This document shows, one piece after another, positions 9,235-18,080 of a stretch of 64,000 nucleotides of DNA. Each line of letters begins with the position of its first letter. The stretch's first letter is position 1. The stretch comes from Geobacteraceae bacterium. Its GTDB lineage: Bacteria > Desulfobacterota > Desulfuromonadia > Desulfuromonadales > BM103. The stretch lies in assembly GCA_024641085.1 (NCBI GenBank), contig JAHEDT010000001.1, positions 124,001 through 188,000 on the forward strand, in the 5' to 3' direction. The notes beneath the pieces were generated by a model, which saw nothing but the letters and a program-made list of their open reading frames with translations, had not been told where the DNA came from and ran no database searches. The translations under genes were made by a program, and so were the position numbers.

Positions 9235-10785
9235 TCAATGCCCGACAGGAGGCCCCCCCCTGCTGGGCCGTAAAAGCAGCAGACAGGGGATGACCAGCAG
9301 AAAAGCGATGCCGAGTATCCAGAAGGTGTGGTTGAAGGCGAGAATCCCGGCCTGCCTGCTCACCATGTTGTAAATCATGGCGAGAGCGGTCTGTTCGGCC
9401 TCGCTCTGCGGCACCCCGCGCGCTACGACGGCTTGGCTGAGGACCTCCAGCTTTTTCTGGAACAGGGGATTGGTCGGCTGGACATGCGCGACCAGGGTGT
9501 TCTCGTAGAGTTTGCTGAAACGCGCTACCAGGGTCGCCGAGACGGCGATGCCGACGCTGCCGCCGATATTGCGCAGCAGGTTGTACATCCCGGTGGCGTT
9601 GCCCATCTCCGGTTTGGGAATGGCGGCCAGGGTGGTGGTGGTCAACGGCACGAAGATCATGCCCAGGCCGAGGCCCAGAACCATGCGCGGCCACACGAAA
9701 TCCCAGTAGGACGCCTCCAGGGTGAACCCCTGCATGATGAACATGGCCGTGGCCCCGATACAGAGTCCGCAGAACACGATCCGGCGACCCTCGACCCCCC
9801 TCGACAGGGCTGCGCCGACAAAGGGCATGGTACAGAGGGTGACGATGCCGCCCGGGGCCAGGACCATGCCTGCCAGGGTCGCGTCATAGCCCATCAGTGT
9901 CTGTAAAAGCAGCGGAATCAGCATGATCGCGCTGTAGAGGCAGAACCCGAATACGAACATCAGGAAATTGCCGGCCGAGTAGGAGACGATCCGGAACAGC
10001 CGCAGGTTGACGATCGGTTGCTTGTGGCGCAGTTCTACGATCACCAGCAGGACCAGGGAGACTGCCGCAACGATCGTGAAGGCGACGATGAACGCTGAAT
10101 CGAACCAGTCCTCCTGGTGCCCTTTGTCGAGGACGATCTGCAGGGCGCCGAAGCCCAGCACCAGCAGGGCCAGCCCCCAGTAATCGATACTGACTTTCTG
10201 GCGGTTTCTCAGGTATTCCGGATCAACCAGGTAGGCGGCGGCCATGATTACGGCAATCACCCCGATCGGGATGTTGATGTAAAAGATCCAGCGCCAGTTG
10301 AGCTGGTCGGTGACGTAGCCGCCCAGCGCAGGGCCGATGATCGGCCCGAACATGGCGCCGATGCCGAAGATCGCCATCGCCATGCCCTGCTCTTTCGGCG
10401 GGAAGGTCTCCATCAGGATCGCCTGGCTGTTGGGGACCAGTGCACCGCCTGCAGCGCCCTGGAGAATCCGGAAAAAGATCAGCGCGCCGAGATTCGGCGC
10501 GGCACCGCACAGGAACGAGGCCAGGGTGAAAATCACGATGCAGGTGATCAAAAATCGCTTGCGGCCGAACATGCGTGACAGCCAGCCGGTCATCGGCAGA
10601 ACGATCGCGTTGGCCACCAGATAGGAGGTCAGCACCCAGGTGATTTCATCAGTGGAGACGTTCAGGCTCCCCTGCATGTGCGGCAGGGCAACGTTGGCGA
10701 CCGAGGTGTCGACAATTTCCATGATCGTCGGCAGCATCACGGTGATGGTGATCAGCCATTTGTTGACAACTTTGCCCTGGCTCAT
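9235..10785 (-). CDS. emrB: DHA2 family multidrug MFS permease (EmrB-like)
   Basis: 516 residues from the ATG at 10785; a TTG at 10800 would add five residues. It has about fourteen hydrophobic segments, the DHA2 arrangement. Recognisable motifs are DTSVANVALPHMQGSL in the first TM, the MFS loop motif GRKRFL, and the antiporter-motif region GPIIGPALGGYV. It exports hydrophobic compounds by proton antiport and normally works with a membrane fusion protein and TolC. It is the last gene of a marR-tolC-emrA-emrB operon, 22 bp behind emrA. Substrates cannot be told from the sequence. Confidence 0.9.
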   Translation of the reverse strand: MSQGKVVNKWLITITVMLPTIMEIVDTSVANVALPHMQGSLNVSTDEITWVLTSYLVANAIVLPMTGWLSRMFGRKRFLITCIVIFTLASFLCGAAPNLGALIFFRILQGAAGGALVPNSQAILMETFPPKEQGMAMAIFGIGAMFGPIIGPALGGYVTDQLNWRWIFYINIPIGVIAVIMAAAYLVDPEYLRNRQKVSIDYWGLALLVLGFGALQIVLDKGHQEDWFDSAFIVAFTIVAAVSLVLLVIVELRHKQPIVNLRLFRIVSYSAGNFLMFVFGFCLYSAIMLIPLLLQTLMGYDATLAGMVLAPGGIVTLCTMPFVGAALSRGVEGRRIVFCGLCIGATAMFIMQGFTLEASYWDFVWPRMVLGLGLGMIFVPLTTTTLAAIPKPEMGNATGMYNLLRNIGGSVGIAVSATLVARFSKLYENTLVAHVQPTNPLFQKKLEVLSQAVVARGVPQSEAEQTALAMIYNMVSRQAGILAFNHTFWILGIAFLLVIPCLLLLRPSRGGPPVGH

Positions 10786-10807
10786 ATGCGGATCCGGCAA
10801 GCGGGTT

Positions 10808-11899
10808 TCAGAAGGGGTTGAGGTGGCCGATGATATCGCCGAGGCTGCGGCCGGTGTAGATGGTCGGCACGACGCTCATGCCAACCCGCAGCAGGTGCTG
10901 CGGGTCGCTGGCGCGGTCAATCAGGATCTTGACCGGAATCCGCTGCACCACCTTGACATAGTTGCCGGTGGCGTTCTCAGGCGGCAGCAGGGCAAATGCC
11001 GATCCCGTGCCGGCCATGATGCTCTCGACCCAGCCGTTGAAGTTGACGCCGGGATAGGTGTCGACCGTGAAGGTCACCTTTTGCCCGGGTTCGACATGGG
11101 TCAACTGGCTCTCCTTGTAGTTGGCCACCACCCAGGGGTCGTCGAGCTGGACTAGGGTCAGCAGGGCCTGGCCAGCCTGCACGTTGTTGCCGACTTCCAC
11201 CGCTTTACGGGTGACATAGCCGGCGACCGGGGCGACGATCCGGGTGTAGGAGAGGTTGAGCCTGGCCAACTCCAGTTCGGCGATCCGGCGGGCGACCCAG
11301 GCTTCCATGCCGCCGGTCGTGTCGGCACCCACGGAGGTCCGGGCCCGGGCCAGGTTCTCCCGGGCTTCCGCCGCCGCCCCGTCAGCGACTTTTTGCGCGG
11401 TCTGCAGCTGCTCGAGCTTTTCCCGCGGGAGCACTTCCCTGGCAAACAAGGCTTCGCCGCGCGACAGGTCAAGGTGCGCTTGAAGGCGACGGGCATCGGC
11501 CTGCTGCAAGGCCGCTTTTGCGGCATTGATCAGCGCATAATCGCCCGAGGTTTCGTTCCGGGCAATCTCCACCTGGGCCGCGGCGTTGTCGACCCTGGCA
11601 CGGTAATCGGCGTCATCGAGGGTGACCAGCAAATCTCCGGCAGCGACCGGCTGGTTATCTTCCAGTGGGACCTGCACGACATGTCCGGGCACCCGGGCCG
11701 ATACCTGATGAATGTGCGCCTGGATGAAAGCGTCGTCGGTCGATACCTCGATCTTGCTCTTGTACCAGAACCAGCCGACCGCGGTAATTCCCAGCACCAC
11801 CAGTACCAGCATGACCAGCCCGACCTTGCGGCGGCCGCCGTTGCCTTGCCTGGTTTCGGTTGCGGGAGGCCCCTGCCCCGAAGAGTTTTCCTCGCTCAT
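10808..11899 (-). CDS. emrA: EmrA-type membrane fusion protein (HlyD family)
   Basis: 363 residues from the ATG at 11899, which has GTGGAG about 7 bp upstream and lies 16 bp after the tolC stop. An upstream extension to 11992 would overlap tolC and lacks support. One TM segment near residues 25-45 anchors the protein. It is followed by a biotinyl-lipoyl-like half (DDAFIQAHIHQVSARVPGHV), a long coiled-coil hairpin (about 95-200) and the second lipoyl/beta-barrel half (VAPVAGYVTRKAVEVGNNV). It bridges EmrB in the inner membrane and the TolC-type channel. Confidence 0.9.
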   Translation of the reverse strand: MSEENSSGQGPPATETRQGNGGRRKVGLVMLVLVVLGITAVGWFWYKSKIEVSTDDAFIQAHIHQVSARVPGHVVQVPLEDNQPVAAGDLLVTLDDADYRARVDNAAAQVEIARNETSGDYALINAAKAALQQADARRLQAHLDLSRGEALFAREVLPREKLEQLQTAQKVADGAAAEARENLARARTSVGADTTGGMEAWVARRIAELELARLNLSYTRIVAPVAGYVTRKAVEVGNNVQAGQALLTLVQLDDPWVVANYKESQLTHVEPGQKVTFTVDTYPGVNFNGWVESIMAGTGSAFALLPPENATGNYVKVVQRIPVKILIDRASDPQHLLRVGMSVVPTIYTGRSLGDIIGHLNPF

Positions 11900-11915
11900 C
11901 TTTACTCCACTTATG

Positions 11916-13187
11916 CTAGAGGTTTCCAGCCGCACGCCGTACCCTGGCGACGGCCACATGGTAATCGAACCGGGACAATGCAAGATCGGCAAGGCTTTGG
12001 GTCAGCAGGGTCTGTGCATCCAGCACCTCGGTGGCTGTCCCGACCTGGGCTAGATAACGTTCCCGGTTGATGCGCAGGTTTTCTGCCGCCTGACGTATAG
12101 CGGTTTCGGCGACTTCGATCCGGCGCCTGGCGACCCTGGCGTCGGTGCTGGCCTGGCGATAGTCAAGTTCGGTCTGGGCGCGTACATCGTCCAGCCGCAG
12201 TTTTTCCCGGTCCAGGGCAATCAGTGACTGGCGGAGCCTGGCGTCCTTGGCCTGGCCGTCAAACAAGTTGACCCGTAGCCCGAGGGTTGCGCTGTAAATC
12301 GTCTGCTCCTTGACGTAGCTGTTGTCGACATAGTCGGCCGCGAGCCGGGCATACAGCTCCGGTAGGTAGGCGCTGCGACTCTCTTCAACGGCAGCGTTGG
12401 CCGCGACCACCCGCTGCTGTTGGGCGAGCAGCTCGGGACGCCCATTGAGCGTCGCAACGGCGAGCGCTGCCGTCTCGTCGGGAATCGCCTCCTCCACCAG
12501 CTCGGCCCTGGTCTCGCCAGGACGACCCGTCAGGTAGTTCAGAGCGAACCAGGTATTGTCCAGAACTCCCTGGCGAGCCAGCTGCTGCTGACGGCTGGAC
12601 GCCAGGCGTACCTCGGCCTGGAGAAGGTCGTTGCGCGTCACAACCCCTTGTTCATACAAGGCGGCTGCAACTCTTCGGTGTTCCTCTACCTGCGCAACCT
12701 CGTCGTTGGCGGTCCTCAGCAACTGCTCGGCCGCAAGGACCTGGAAATAGGTCCGGGTCGTGCTCAGGAACAGGTCCTGTTCGCTGGAAGCCAGGATCGA
12801 GCCGGCAACTTCCGCCTGGGCTTCGGCGCTATGCACCCGGGCCGCGGTACGACCGAAGTCATACAGCAGCTGTTCGGCACTCAGGGTCATATGAGCGTAG
12901 CTCTTGTCCTGGGTCGGGGCTTCCGCTGTGCCCAGAATCACCTCCTGGGGGGCGGCCTGGGCCGTGTAGCCGGCGTTCAGATCAACCTGCGGCAGGTAGC
13001 TGCTTCTGGCCTCCCGCACCTGCTCAGCAGCCAGCTGTGGGTTTTTGCTTGCGGACTGCAGAGCCAGGTTCTGCTGCCGGGCGAGTTGCAGGCACTCTTC
13101 CAGGTTCAGGCGCTGGGCCCTGGCCGGGCCGGCCCCGGCCGCCAGTACCGACAACGCGAGCCCAAGCAAAAGCAAAAGCTTATTCAT
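11916..13187 (-). CDS. TolC family outer membrane efflux channel (Emr operon)
   Basis: 423 residues with a signal peptide (LLLLLGLALSVLAAGAGPARA, cleavage near residue 24). Two outer-membrane-efflux-protein repeats follow, each made of long helices, for example LEECLQLARQQNLALQSA and the LGLRVNLFDGQAKDARLRQ segment. Such proteins trimerise into an outer membrane barrel with a periplasmic tunnel. The ATG has GGGGAG 6 bp upstream and overlaps the end of marR by 8 bp, so the four genes read as one operon. Confidence 0.9.
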   Translation of the reverse strand: MNKLLLLLGLALSVLAAGAGPARAQRLNLEECLQLARQQNLALQSASKNPQLAAEQVREARSSYLPQVDLNAGYTAQAAPQEVILGTAEAPTQDKSYAHMTLSAEQLLYDFGRTAARVHSAEAQAEVAGSILASSEQDLFLSTTRTYFQVLAAEQLLRTANDEVAQVEEHRRVAAALYEQGVVTRNDLLQAEVRLASSRQQQLARQGVLDNTWFALNYLTGRPGETRAELVEEAIPDETAALAVATLNGRPELLAQQQRVVAANAAVEESRSAYLPELYARLAADYVDNSYVKEQTIYSATLGLRVNLFDGQAKDARLRQSLIALDREKLRLDDVRAQTELDYRQASTDARVARRRIEVAETAIRQAAENLRINRERYLAQVGTATEVLDAQTLLTQSLADLALSRFDYHVAVARVRRAAGNL

Positions 13188-13611
13188 GGGGTTCTCCCCG
13201 CAGTTTCTTCAACAGGTCACAAAGATCCTGGTATTCGCTGTCCCGGAGATTGGAGGTCAGCTTCTCGCGTACCTGCATGGCCACCGGCAGCAGCTTTGCT
13301 TCCATCGAGCGTCCTGCCGGGGTCAACCGGACCAGCCAGACCCGGCGGTCGGCCGGGTGTCGGCAGCGTTCCACCAGCTCGAGTTTTTGCAGCCGGTCGA
13401 TCAGGCCGCTCAGCGTGGTCCGGTCGATCTCGGTTTTTTCCGACAGTTCGGCCTGGGAGAGGCCATCCTGTTGCCAGAGAAACGCCAGCAGGGCAAATTG
13501 CTGCGGCGTGACCCCGTAAGGTTCGAGCCCTACGCGAAAACAGGAATAGAGCCTTTGATAGGCCTTGGCGACCAGAAAACCGACACTCTCTTCGACGTTG
13601 AAGCGGCTCAA
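13180..13611 (-). CDS. MarR family transcriptional regulator
   Basis: 143 residues from a TTG at 13611 with AGGGGA about 7 bp upstream. The open frame extends to an ATG at 13695, but that ATG sits inside the candidate -35 box of the operon promoter, so it is unlikely to be transcribed. The winged helix-turn-helix is clear: VTPQQFALLAFLWQQDGLSQ, then IDRTTLSGLIDRLQKLELVER and the wing with DRRVWLVRLTPAG. MarR dimers usually repress the operon they belong to and release DNA on binding phenolic or other hydrophobic compounds. It is the first gene of the emr operon, so autorepression is likely. Confidence 0.88.
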   Translation of the reverse strand: MSRFNVEESVGFLVAKAYQRLYSCFRVGLEPYGVTPQQFALLAFLWQQDGLSQAELSEKTEIDRTTLSGLIDRLQKLELVERCRHPADRRVWLVRLTPAGRSMEAKLLPVAMQVREKLTSNLRDSEYQDLCDLLKKLRGEPHE

Positions 13612-13666
13612 AAAATAATCCCCTATATCGTTTCTATACTGACAATCAGCATGCTTCTTATTTTGT

Positions 13667-13695
13667 AGCCTACTCGCCACGACTGGACATGTCAA
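13667..13695 (-). promoter_or_regulatory. Promoter of the marR-tolC-emrA-emrB operon with candidate operator
   Basis: On the minus strand a perfect TTGACA (13690-13695) is followed after 17 bp by TAGGCT (13667-13672). An 8-bp perfect palindrome, GACATGTC at 13686-13693, overlaps the -35 box and could be part of a repressor site. Predicted transcription start near 13660 leaves about 50 nt of leader before the TTG start codon. Confidence 0.6.
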
Positions 13696-13845
13696 GATCG
13701 GTTCTCTTCTGAAATGCCTGCTCAGCGCAAAGCCAGGCTGGTTAAATTGGGTGATCGTGTTGCCTTGGAAAAGCTTCAGAGGGAAGACTCGGGATGTTAC
13801 AGCTCGGTCTTCATACCGAACGCAACAATCGGATACCGCACCGCA

Positions 13846-16413
13846 TCACTTACTGACGACTCCCTTGATGCCACCGCTGATCAGAGCCGTGATATTGAGC
13901 AGGATTCGCGGTAGGGCCAGGCCGCCCGGGCAGGCCAGGTAGCGCGGCTCCCAGACCGGATTGAACTTCTCCTTGTATTCACGCAGCCCCTCGAAGTTGT
14001 AAAAGTGTTCACCATGCTGGAAGACCGCTGCACCGATGCGGTGCCAGAGCGGTGCGAAGGGGCGGTCTTCCAGGCCGGAAAAGGGGGCCATGCCGAGGTC
14101 TAAAAACCGGTATCCCTGCTCCTTGCCCCACAACATCAGGTTGATAAACAGGTACTCCATGACCCCGCTCTGCGCCTGTCCGTCAAAGCGCATCAGGTCG
14201 ATCGCCAGTTCCTGCTGACCGGAGCCGCACCAGAGATTGGCGAAGCCGACGATCCTGCCCTGCTGTCTGACCAGGGCGACCGGAAAATGCTTGAGATAGG
14301 CTTCGTCAAAGCAGCCCAGGGAAAAGCCCTTTTCCCGAGTGCTCCGATCCTGCAGCCAGGTGTCGGAAATTTGCTGCAGGTCGGGCATCAGTTCGGGCAG
14401 CCTGTCCGCCGGCTGCACCTCGAAGCTGCAACCCTCCCGGTTGAGTCGGTTGTAGGTATAGCGCAGCCCCTTGCGCTCTGCGCCCTCCAGGGAAAATTCA
14501 GCCAGGGGCACCCTGGCCTCTTCGCCGAGTTTGAGGAGTGTCAGCCCCATATCCAGGTAGACGGGCAACAGGTTTGTGCCGACTTCGTAAAAAACCGTCT
14601 GGCCACCGTGGCGTTCCACCAGTTCACGGTATTTCCAGGCCAGCTCCCGGGCCACCTCTGGGGGACCGACCGGGTCCCCCAGGGCGATCCAGGAGTGCCC
14701 TTCGATGCCGTACATGACAAACCCGCTCTGCTGCTCATCGAACAGCAGTGCCTTGTCGCCGAGCAGCGCCAGGTTGGGTTGGGTTTCGGGGGCCTGAGCA
14801 ATGATGAGCTTGACCCTGGCCAGCTCGTCCGGACCCGGCAGGTCGGGATCTCTGGCGACCGGTCGGAGGAGCTTGGCCAGAGCAAAGCCAAGCAGGAGAG
14901 CCATGACCCCGACTGCCGCACGCAGAAAGCGGGGGGCGTCTCCGCGCAGCGCAAAGTGCCACCATAGCTCACTGCTGTAGGTGACGTGCTTATAGGCAAA
15001 GAGCCCGAGCCACACGCAACACAGCAGAACGAGCAAGACCGTGATGCTCCAGCCGAAACTGAACGGTTCGCTCAACAACGAAGCGCGCCGGTAGAAATAT
15101 CGACGGCAGGGGAGCAGGGCCAGCAGCATCAGGCCAAGCAGCAGGGCTTCTTCGTAATCTCCGCCCTTGAGCAGGGAGAAGGCGCTGCCGGCCCCGAGCA
15201 GAACGGCCGTGAGCAGGTAGGCGGCATCGAGCCGTCGCTGCAGTCCACGCGCCAGCAACAGCAGGCCCACCCCGACCAGGCTGCCCAGGAAGTGGGAGAG
15301 TTCGATCACCGGGAGCGGCAGGAGATCCTTCAGCCAGTGCAGGCGGTCGGGAAGGGCCGGGGTGGCAGCGGAGAAAAGCAGCACCGCACCGCTGACCAGG
15401 GTGGTCGCGGCCAGCAGCTGCGGAATGATAACCCCGCCCCAGCGACCGGCAAGCTGGGCCGCCTGTTTGATCAGCGATTTGCGCTGCAGAAGTTCATTCC
15501 CCCCGAGCAGCAGGGCGGCCAGCGCCAGGGGCAGCAGGTAATAGACGCCGCGATAGATCAGCATCGAACCGAGCAGTGCGTCCGCCGGGATGTCCGGGGC
15601 GGAGAGCAGGATCATCGATTCGAAAACGCCGAGGCCGCCCGGGACATGGCTGATCAGGGCGACGACCTGGGCCAGCAGGAAGATGCCGAGGAACTGGGAG
15701 AAAGCCAGCCCGGAGTGTGCGGGGAGCAGGACGAAGAGCACGCTGCCGGCCAGAATCCAGTCGAGGGCGCCGAGCAGCAGCTGCGCTCCGGCCAGGCGCG
15801 GTGACGGAATCGCCAGTTCCCAGTTGCGTATACGCAAGGGGTCTTTCCGCAACATGACGACCAGCAGGTAACCGGCAACCACGACGGTAAAGACCAGCCC
15901 GATGGGGCGTGCCGAATGGATCGATAAGTGCCCCAAAGCCGGCATTGCCAGCGGCTCGACGAGAAAGATAGCACCGCCGACGGTGACGATTCCCAGCCAG
16001 AAGGTCATGACGGTGAAGGTGACCAGCCGGGCGATCTCTTCAGCCGAAAGGCCCCAGGCCGAATAAAGCCGGTAGCGAATCGAGCCGGCGGTCAGCAAGG
16101 ACAGGCCGATGGTGTTGCTGAAGGCGTAGCTGATGAAGGAAGCCAGGGCCACCTTGCCTGCCTCCAGCGGGCGGCCGACATAGGCGATCGCCAGGCGGTC
16201 GTAGACCGTCATGACCAGGTAGCTCAAGATTGTCAATCCCAGGGCGGCCATGACACGGGACGCTGGAATCGCCCTGAGTTGAGCGAGGACCTGATGATAG
16301 TGGAAATGCCGTAAGGCATCGTGCAGCACCCAGAGGGCCGCAGTGAAGAGGATCAGGACGACCAGCGGCAGCAGCTGGTGGGCAAGGGTAGACTGTTTAA
16401 CTTTGGGCACCAT
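13846..16413 (-). CDS. mprF: MprF-like bifunctional aminoacyl-phosphatidylglycerol synthase/flippase
   Basis: 855 residues. The first ~510 are hydrophobic, with about 13-14 TM segments of the MprF flippase type (for example SYAFSNTIGLSLLTAGSIRY and SHVPGGLGVFESMILL). The C-terminal ~310 residues form the cytosolic DUF2156/GNAT-like synthase, with AIDLMRFDG, FLDLGMAPFSGL, GEHFYNFEGLREYKEKF and NPVWEPRYLA, all MprF hallmarks. MprF moves lysine or alanine from aminoacyl-tRNA to phosphatidylglycerol and flips the product, lowering surface charge and resisting cationic peptides. Amino-acid specificity cannot be read here. It is the last gene of the mntH-usp-vit-mprF group, 18 bp behind the VIT gene. 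Confidence 0.92.
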   Translation of the reverse strand: MVPKVKQSTLAHQLLPLVVLILFTAALWVLHDALRHFHYHQVLAQLRAIPASRVMAALGLTILSYLVMTVYDRLAIAYVGRPLEAGKVALASFISYAFSNTIGLSLLTAGSIRYRLYSAWGLSAEEIARLVTFTVMTFWLGIVTVGGAIFLVEPLAMPALGHLSIHSARPIGLVFTVVVAGYLLVVMLRKDPLRIRNWELAIPSPRLAGAQLLLGALDWILAGSVLFVLLPAHSGLAFSQFLGIFLLAQVVALISHVPGGLGVFESMILLSAPDIPADALLGSMLIYRGVYYLLPLALAALLLGGNELLQRKSLIKQAAQLAGRWGGVIIPQLLAATTLVSGAVLLFSAATPALPDRLHWLKDLLPLPVIELSHFLGSLVGVGLLLLARGLQRRLDAAYLLTAVLLGAGSAFSLLKGGDYEEALLLGLMLLALLPCRRYFYRRASLLSEPFSFGWSITVLLVLLCCVWLGLFAYKHVTYSSELWWHFALRGDAPRFLRAAVGVMALLLGFALAKLLRPVARDPDLPGPDELARVKLIIAQAPETQPNLALLGDKALLFDEQQSGFVMYGIEGHSWIALGDPVGPPEVARELAWKYRELVERHGGQTVFYEVGTNLLPVYLDMGLTLLKLGEEARVPLAEFSLEGAERKGLRYTYNRLNREGCSFEVQPADRLPELMPDLQQISDTWLQDRSTREKGFSLGCFDEAYLKHFPVALVRQQGRIVGFANLWCGSGQQELAIDLMRFDGQAQSGVMEYLFINLMLWGKEQGYRFLDLGMAPFSGLEDRPFAPLWHRIGAAVFQHGEHFYNFEGLREYKEKFNPVWEPRYLACPGGLALPRILLNITALISGGIKGVVSK

Positions 16414-16431
16414 CGGTATGTGAACCCCTTA

Positions 16432-17127
16432 TCAGGAAATCGCCCGGGCGATGGCGAAGGCGGCCGCGGCGGCTACGCCGCCGATCAGGCTGGTCTGCAG
16501 GGCACTGCGCAATGGAGGGGCGCCGGTGAAATGCCCTTTGGCAAAGCCGAAGGCGAACAGCGCCGCAAGGGTCATGCCCGCGGAGAGCAGCAGAGCAACG
16601 GTGGTGCTCTTCAGAAGCATGTACGGCAGCAGAGGGATCAGCCCGCCGGCGATGTAGGCCCCGGCGATGGTCAGGGCGCTGTTGCGGGCCCGCTTAGGAT
16701 CAATCTCTTCGAGGCCGAGTTCGAAGCGCATCATGAAATCGACCCAGGCCTCGGGCCGGCTGCGCAGCGCTTCGACCAGGGGTGCGACCTCCTCGGAACT
16801 GAGGCCGTAGCCGCGGAACACCTCGGCGACCTCGGCACATTCGGCCTCCGGTTTCTCGACGATCTCCCGCTCTTCGCGGCGTTTTTCACTGGCGTAATGC
16901 TCGATGTCGCTGCGGGTGGCCAGGTAACCACCCAGGCCCATGGCGATCGAGCCGGCGGCGATCTCGGCCAGCCCGGCGGTAACGATCAGCCCGGTGGCGC
17001 TGATCGCGCCGGTAAGTCCCGCGGCCAGGGCAAAGGGCACCGTGAGGCCATCGGACATGCCGATGACCATGTCACGGACGCTGTCGCTGGCGGTAAAATG
17101 CTGTTCGATGTGCGGTGTCATGGGCAT
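16432..17127 (-). CDS. VIT1/CCC1 family iron/manganese transporter
   Basis: 231 residues with five predicted TM segments. The first segment DMVIGMSDGLTVPFALAAGL and the GSIAMGLGGYLATRSD loop match the VIT1/CCC1 family; an acidic cytosolic helix-rich insert (about 75-140, rich in Glu) is the known metal-binding region of plant VIT1. Such proteins export Fe2+ or Mn2+ from the cytoplasm by proton exchange. The ATG has AAGGAGG 8 bp upstream. It sits 53 bp behind a Usp gene and next to the Nramp importer, implying an import/export pair for divalent metal. Confidence 0.88.
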   Translation of the reverse strand: MPMTPHIEQHFTASDSVRDMVIGMSDGLTVPFALAAGLTGAISATGLIVTAGLAEIAAGSIAMGLGGYLATRSDIEHYASEKRREEREIVEKPEAECAEVAEVFRGYGLSSEEVAPLVEALRSRPEAWVDFMMRFELGLEEIDPKRARNSALTIAGAYIAGGLIPLLPYMLLKSTTVALLLSAGMTLAALFAFGFAKGHFTGAPPLRSALQTSLIGGVAAAAAFAIARAIS

Positions 17128-17180
17128 GATGATGGCCTCCTTGACAAATCTTTCCTGCAGTCTCGGGCCTCTGCCCTTCG

Positions 17181-18077
17181 CTACACCGGGACCAGCAGCA
17201 GCGGCCGCGTTGTCTGTCCCTGTACCTGGGCAGCGATGCTGTTGGCCCAGAAAGCCTCGGCCCCCGCTTTGCCATGGGTCGCGAGGACGATGAGGTCGGT
17301 ATCCGTGGACTCCGCCATGGCGCAGATCGTCTTCGCTATCTTGCCGTATTTTACTTCCCCGACCACCTCAAGGCCCTGCTCCTCGGCCCGGGTCAGCAGC
17401 CGGCCGAGGTAGCCTTTCAGGGTCTCCAGGGTCACCCTCTGCAGGAACCAGCTGGCGCCGGGCAGGTAGCGTGACAGGGAGGCACGTCGGCCGGCCAGGG
17501 AAGAGAATTCGGGGACGACCGAAAGCAGTCGCAGCCTGGCCTTGCTGGCGGCGGCGAGGCTGCAGGCCAGCACGTAGCCGCTCTCGTGTTTAGCCTCCCC
17601 ATCGAGAGCGACCAGGATCTGGTGCAACTGGAAGGTCTTGCCGGTCGCCCGGTTGCCCGGGTTGGTCAGCAGCAGCGGCGTCTGCCCCAGAGCGACCACC
17701 TGCTGGGCCAGGCTGCCGCGCAGCAGGCGTTCGAGCCTTCCCGGGCCGTGGGTGCACATGATGATCAGGTCCGGCTGCAATTCATCCTCATGGGCGACGA
17801 TGCCTCCTGCCACCTGCACCACCGCATCGCTGTGCACGTGGACATCGCAGGGGATGCCTTCGGCGGCAAGCTGCTGACCGATCTGCGCCAGGTACTCCTC
17901 CGCCTCCGTCGGCTCCGTGAGGTGCCGCTCCCCATGAACCACGGGGACCGGCTCCGGTTCGATAACGTGCAGCAGAGTTACTTGCGCGCCAAGCAGTCTG
18001 GCCAGGGCTTTGGTTTCGATCAAGGCCGCCTCGGCCAGGGAGGTGCCATCCAGGGCGACCAGAATGTGTTTGATCAT
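17181..18077 (-). CDS. Tandem universal stress protein
   Basis: 298 residues made of two Usp domains (about 1-145 and 150-298). Both begin with the strand pattern ILVALDG, and domain 1 carries IIMCTHGPGRLERLLRGSLA, the G-2xG-9xG-type ATP-binding loop. Domain 2 has IVLATHGKAGAEAFWANSIA, a looser version. Usp proteins bind ATP or other ligands and modulate stress responses or transporters in the cytoplasm. It is only 3 bp behind mntH, so it could tune metal uptake; that is inference. Confidence 0.88.
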   Translation of the reverse strand: MIKHILVALDGTSLAEAALIETKALARLLGAQVTLLHVIEPEPVPVVHGERHLTEPTEAEEYLAQIGQQLAAEGIPCDVHVHSDAVVQVAGGIVAHEDELQPDLIIMCTHGPGRLERLLRGSLAQQVVALGQTPLLLTNPGNRATGKTFQLHQILVALDGEAKHESGYVLACSLAAASKARLRLLSVVPEFSSLAGRRASLSRYLPGASWFLQRVTLETLKGYLGRLLTRAEEQGLEVVGEVKYGKIAKTICAMAESTDTDLIVLATHGKAGAEAFWANSIAAQVQGQTTRPLLLVPV

Positions 18078-18080
18078 GGT

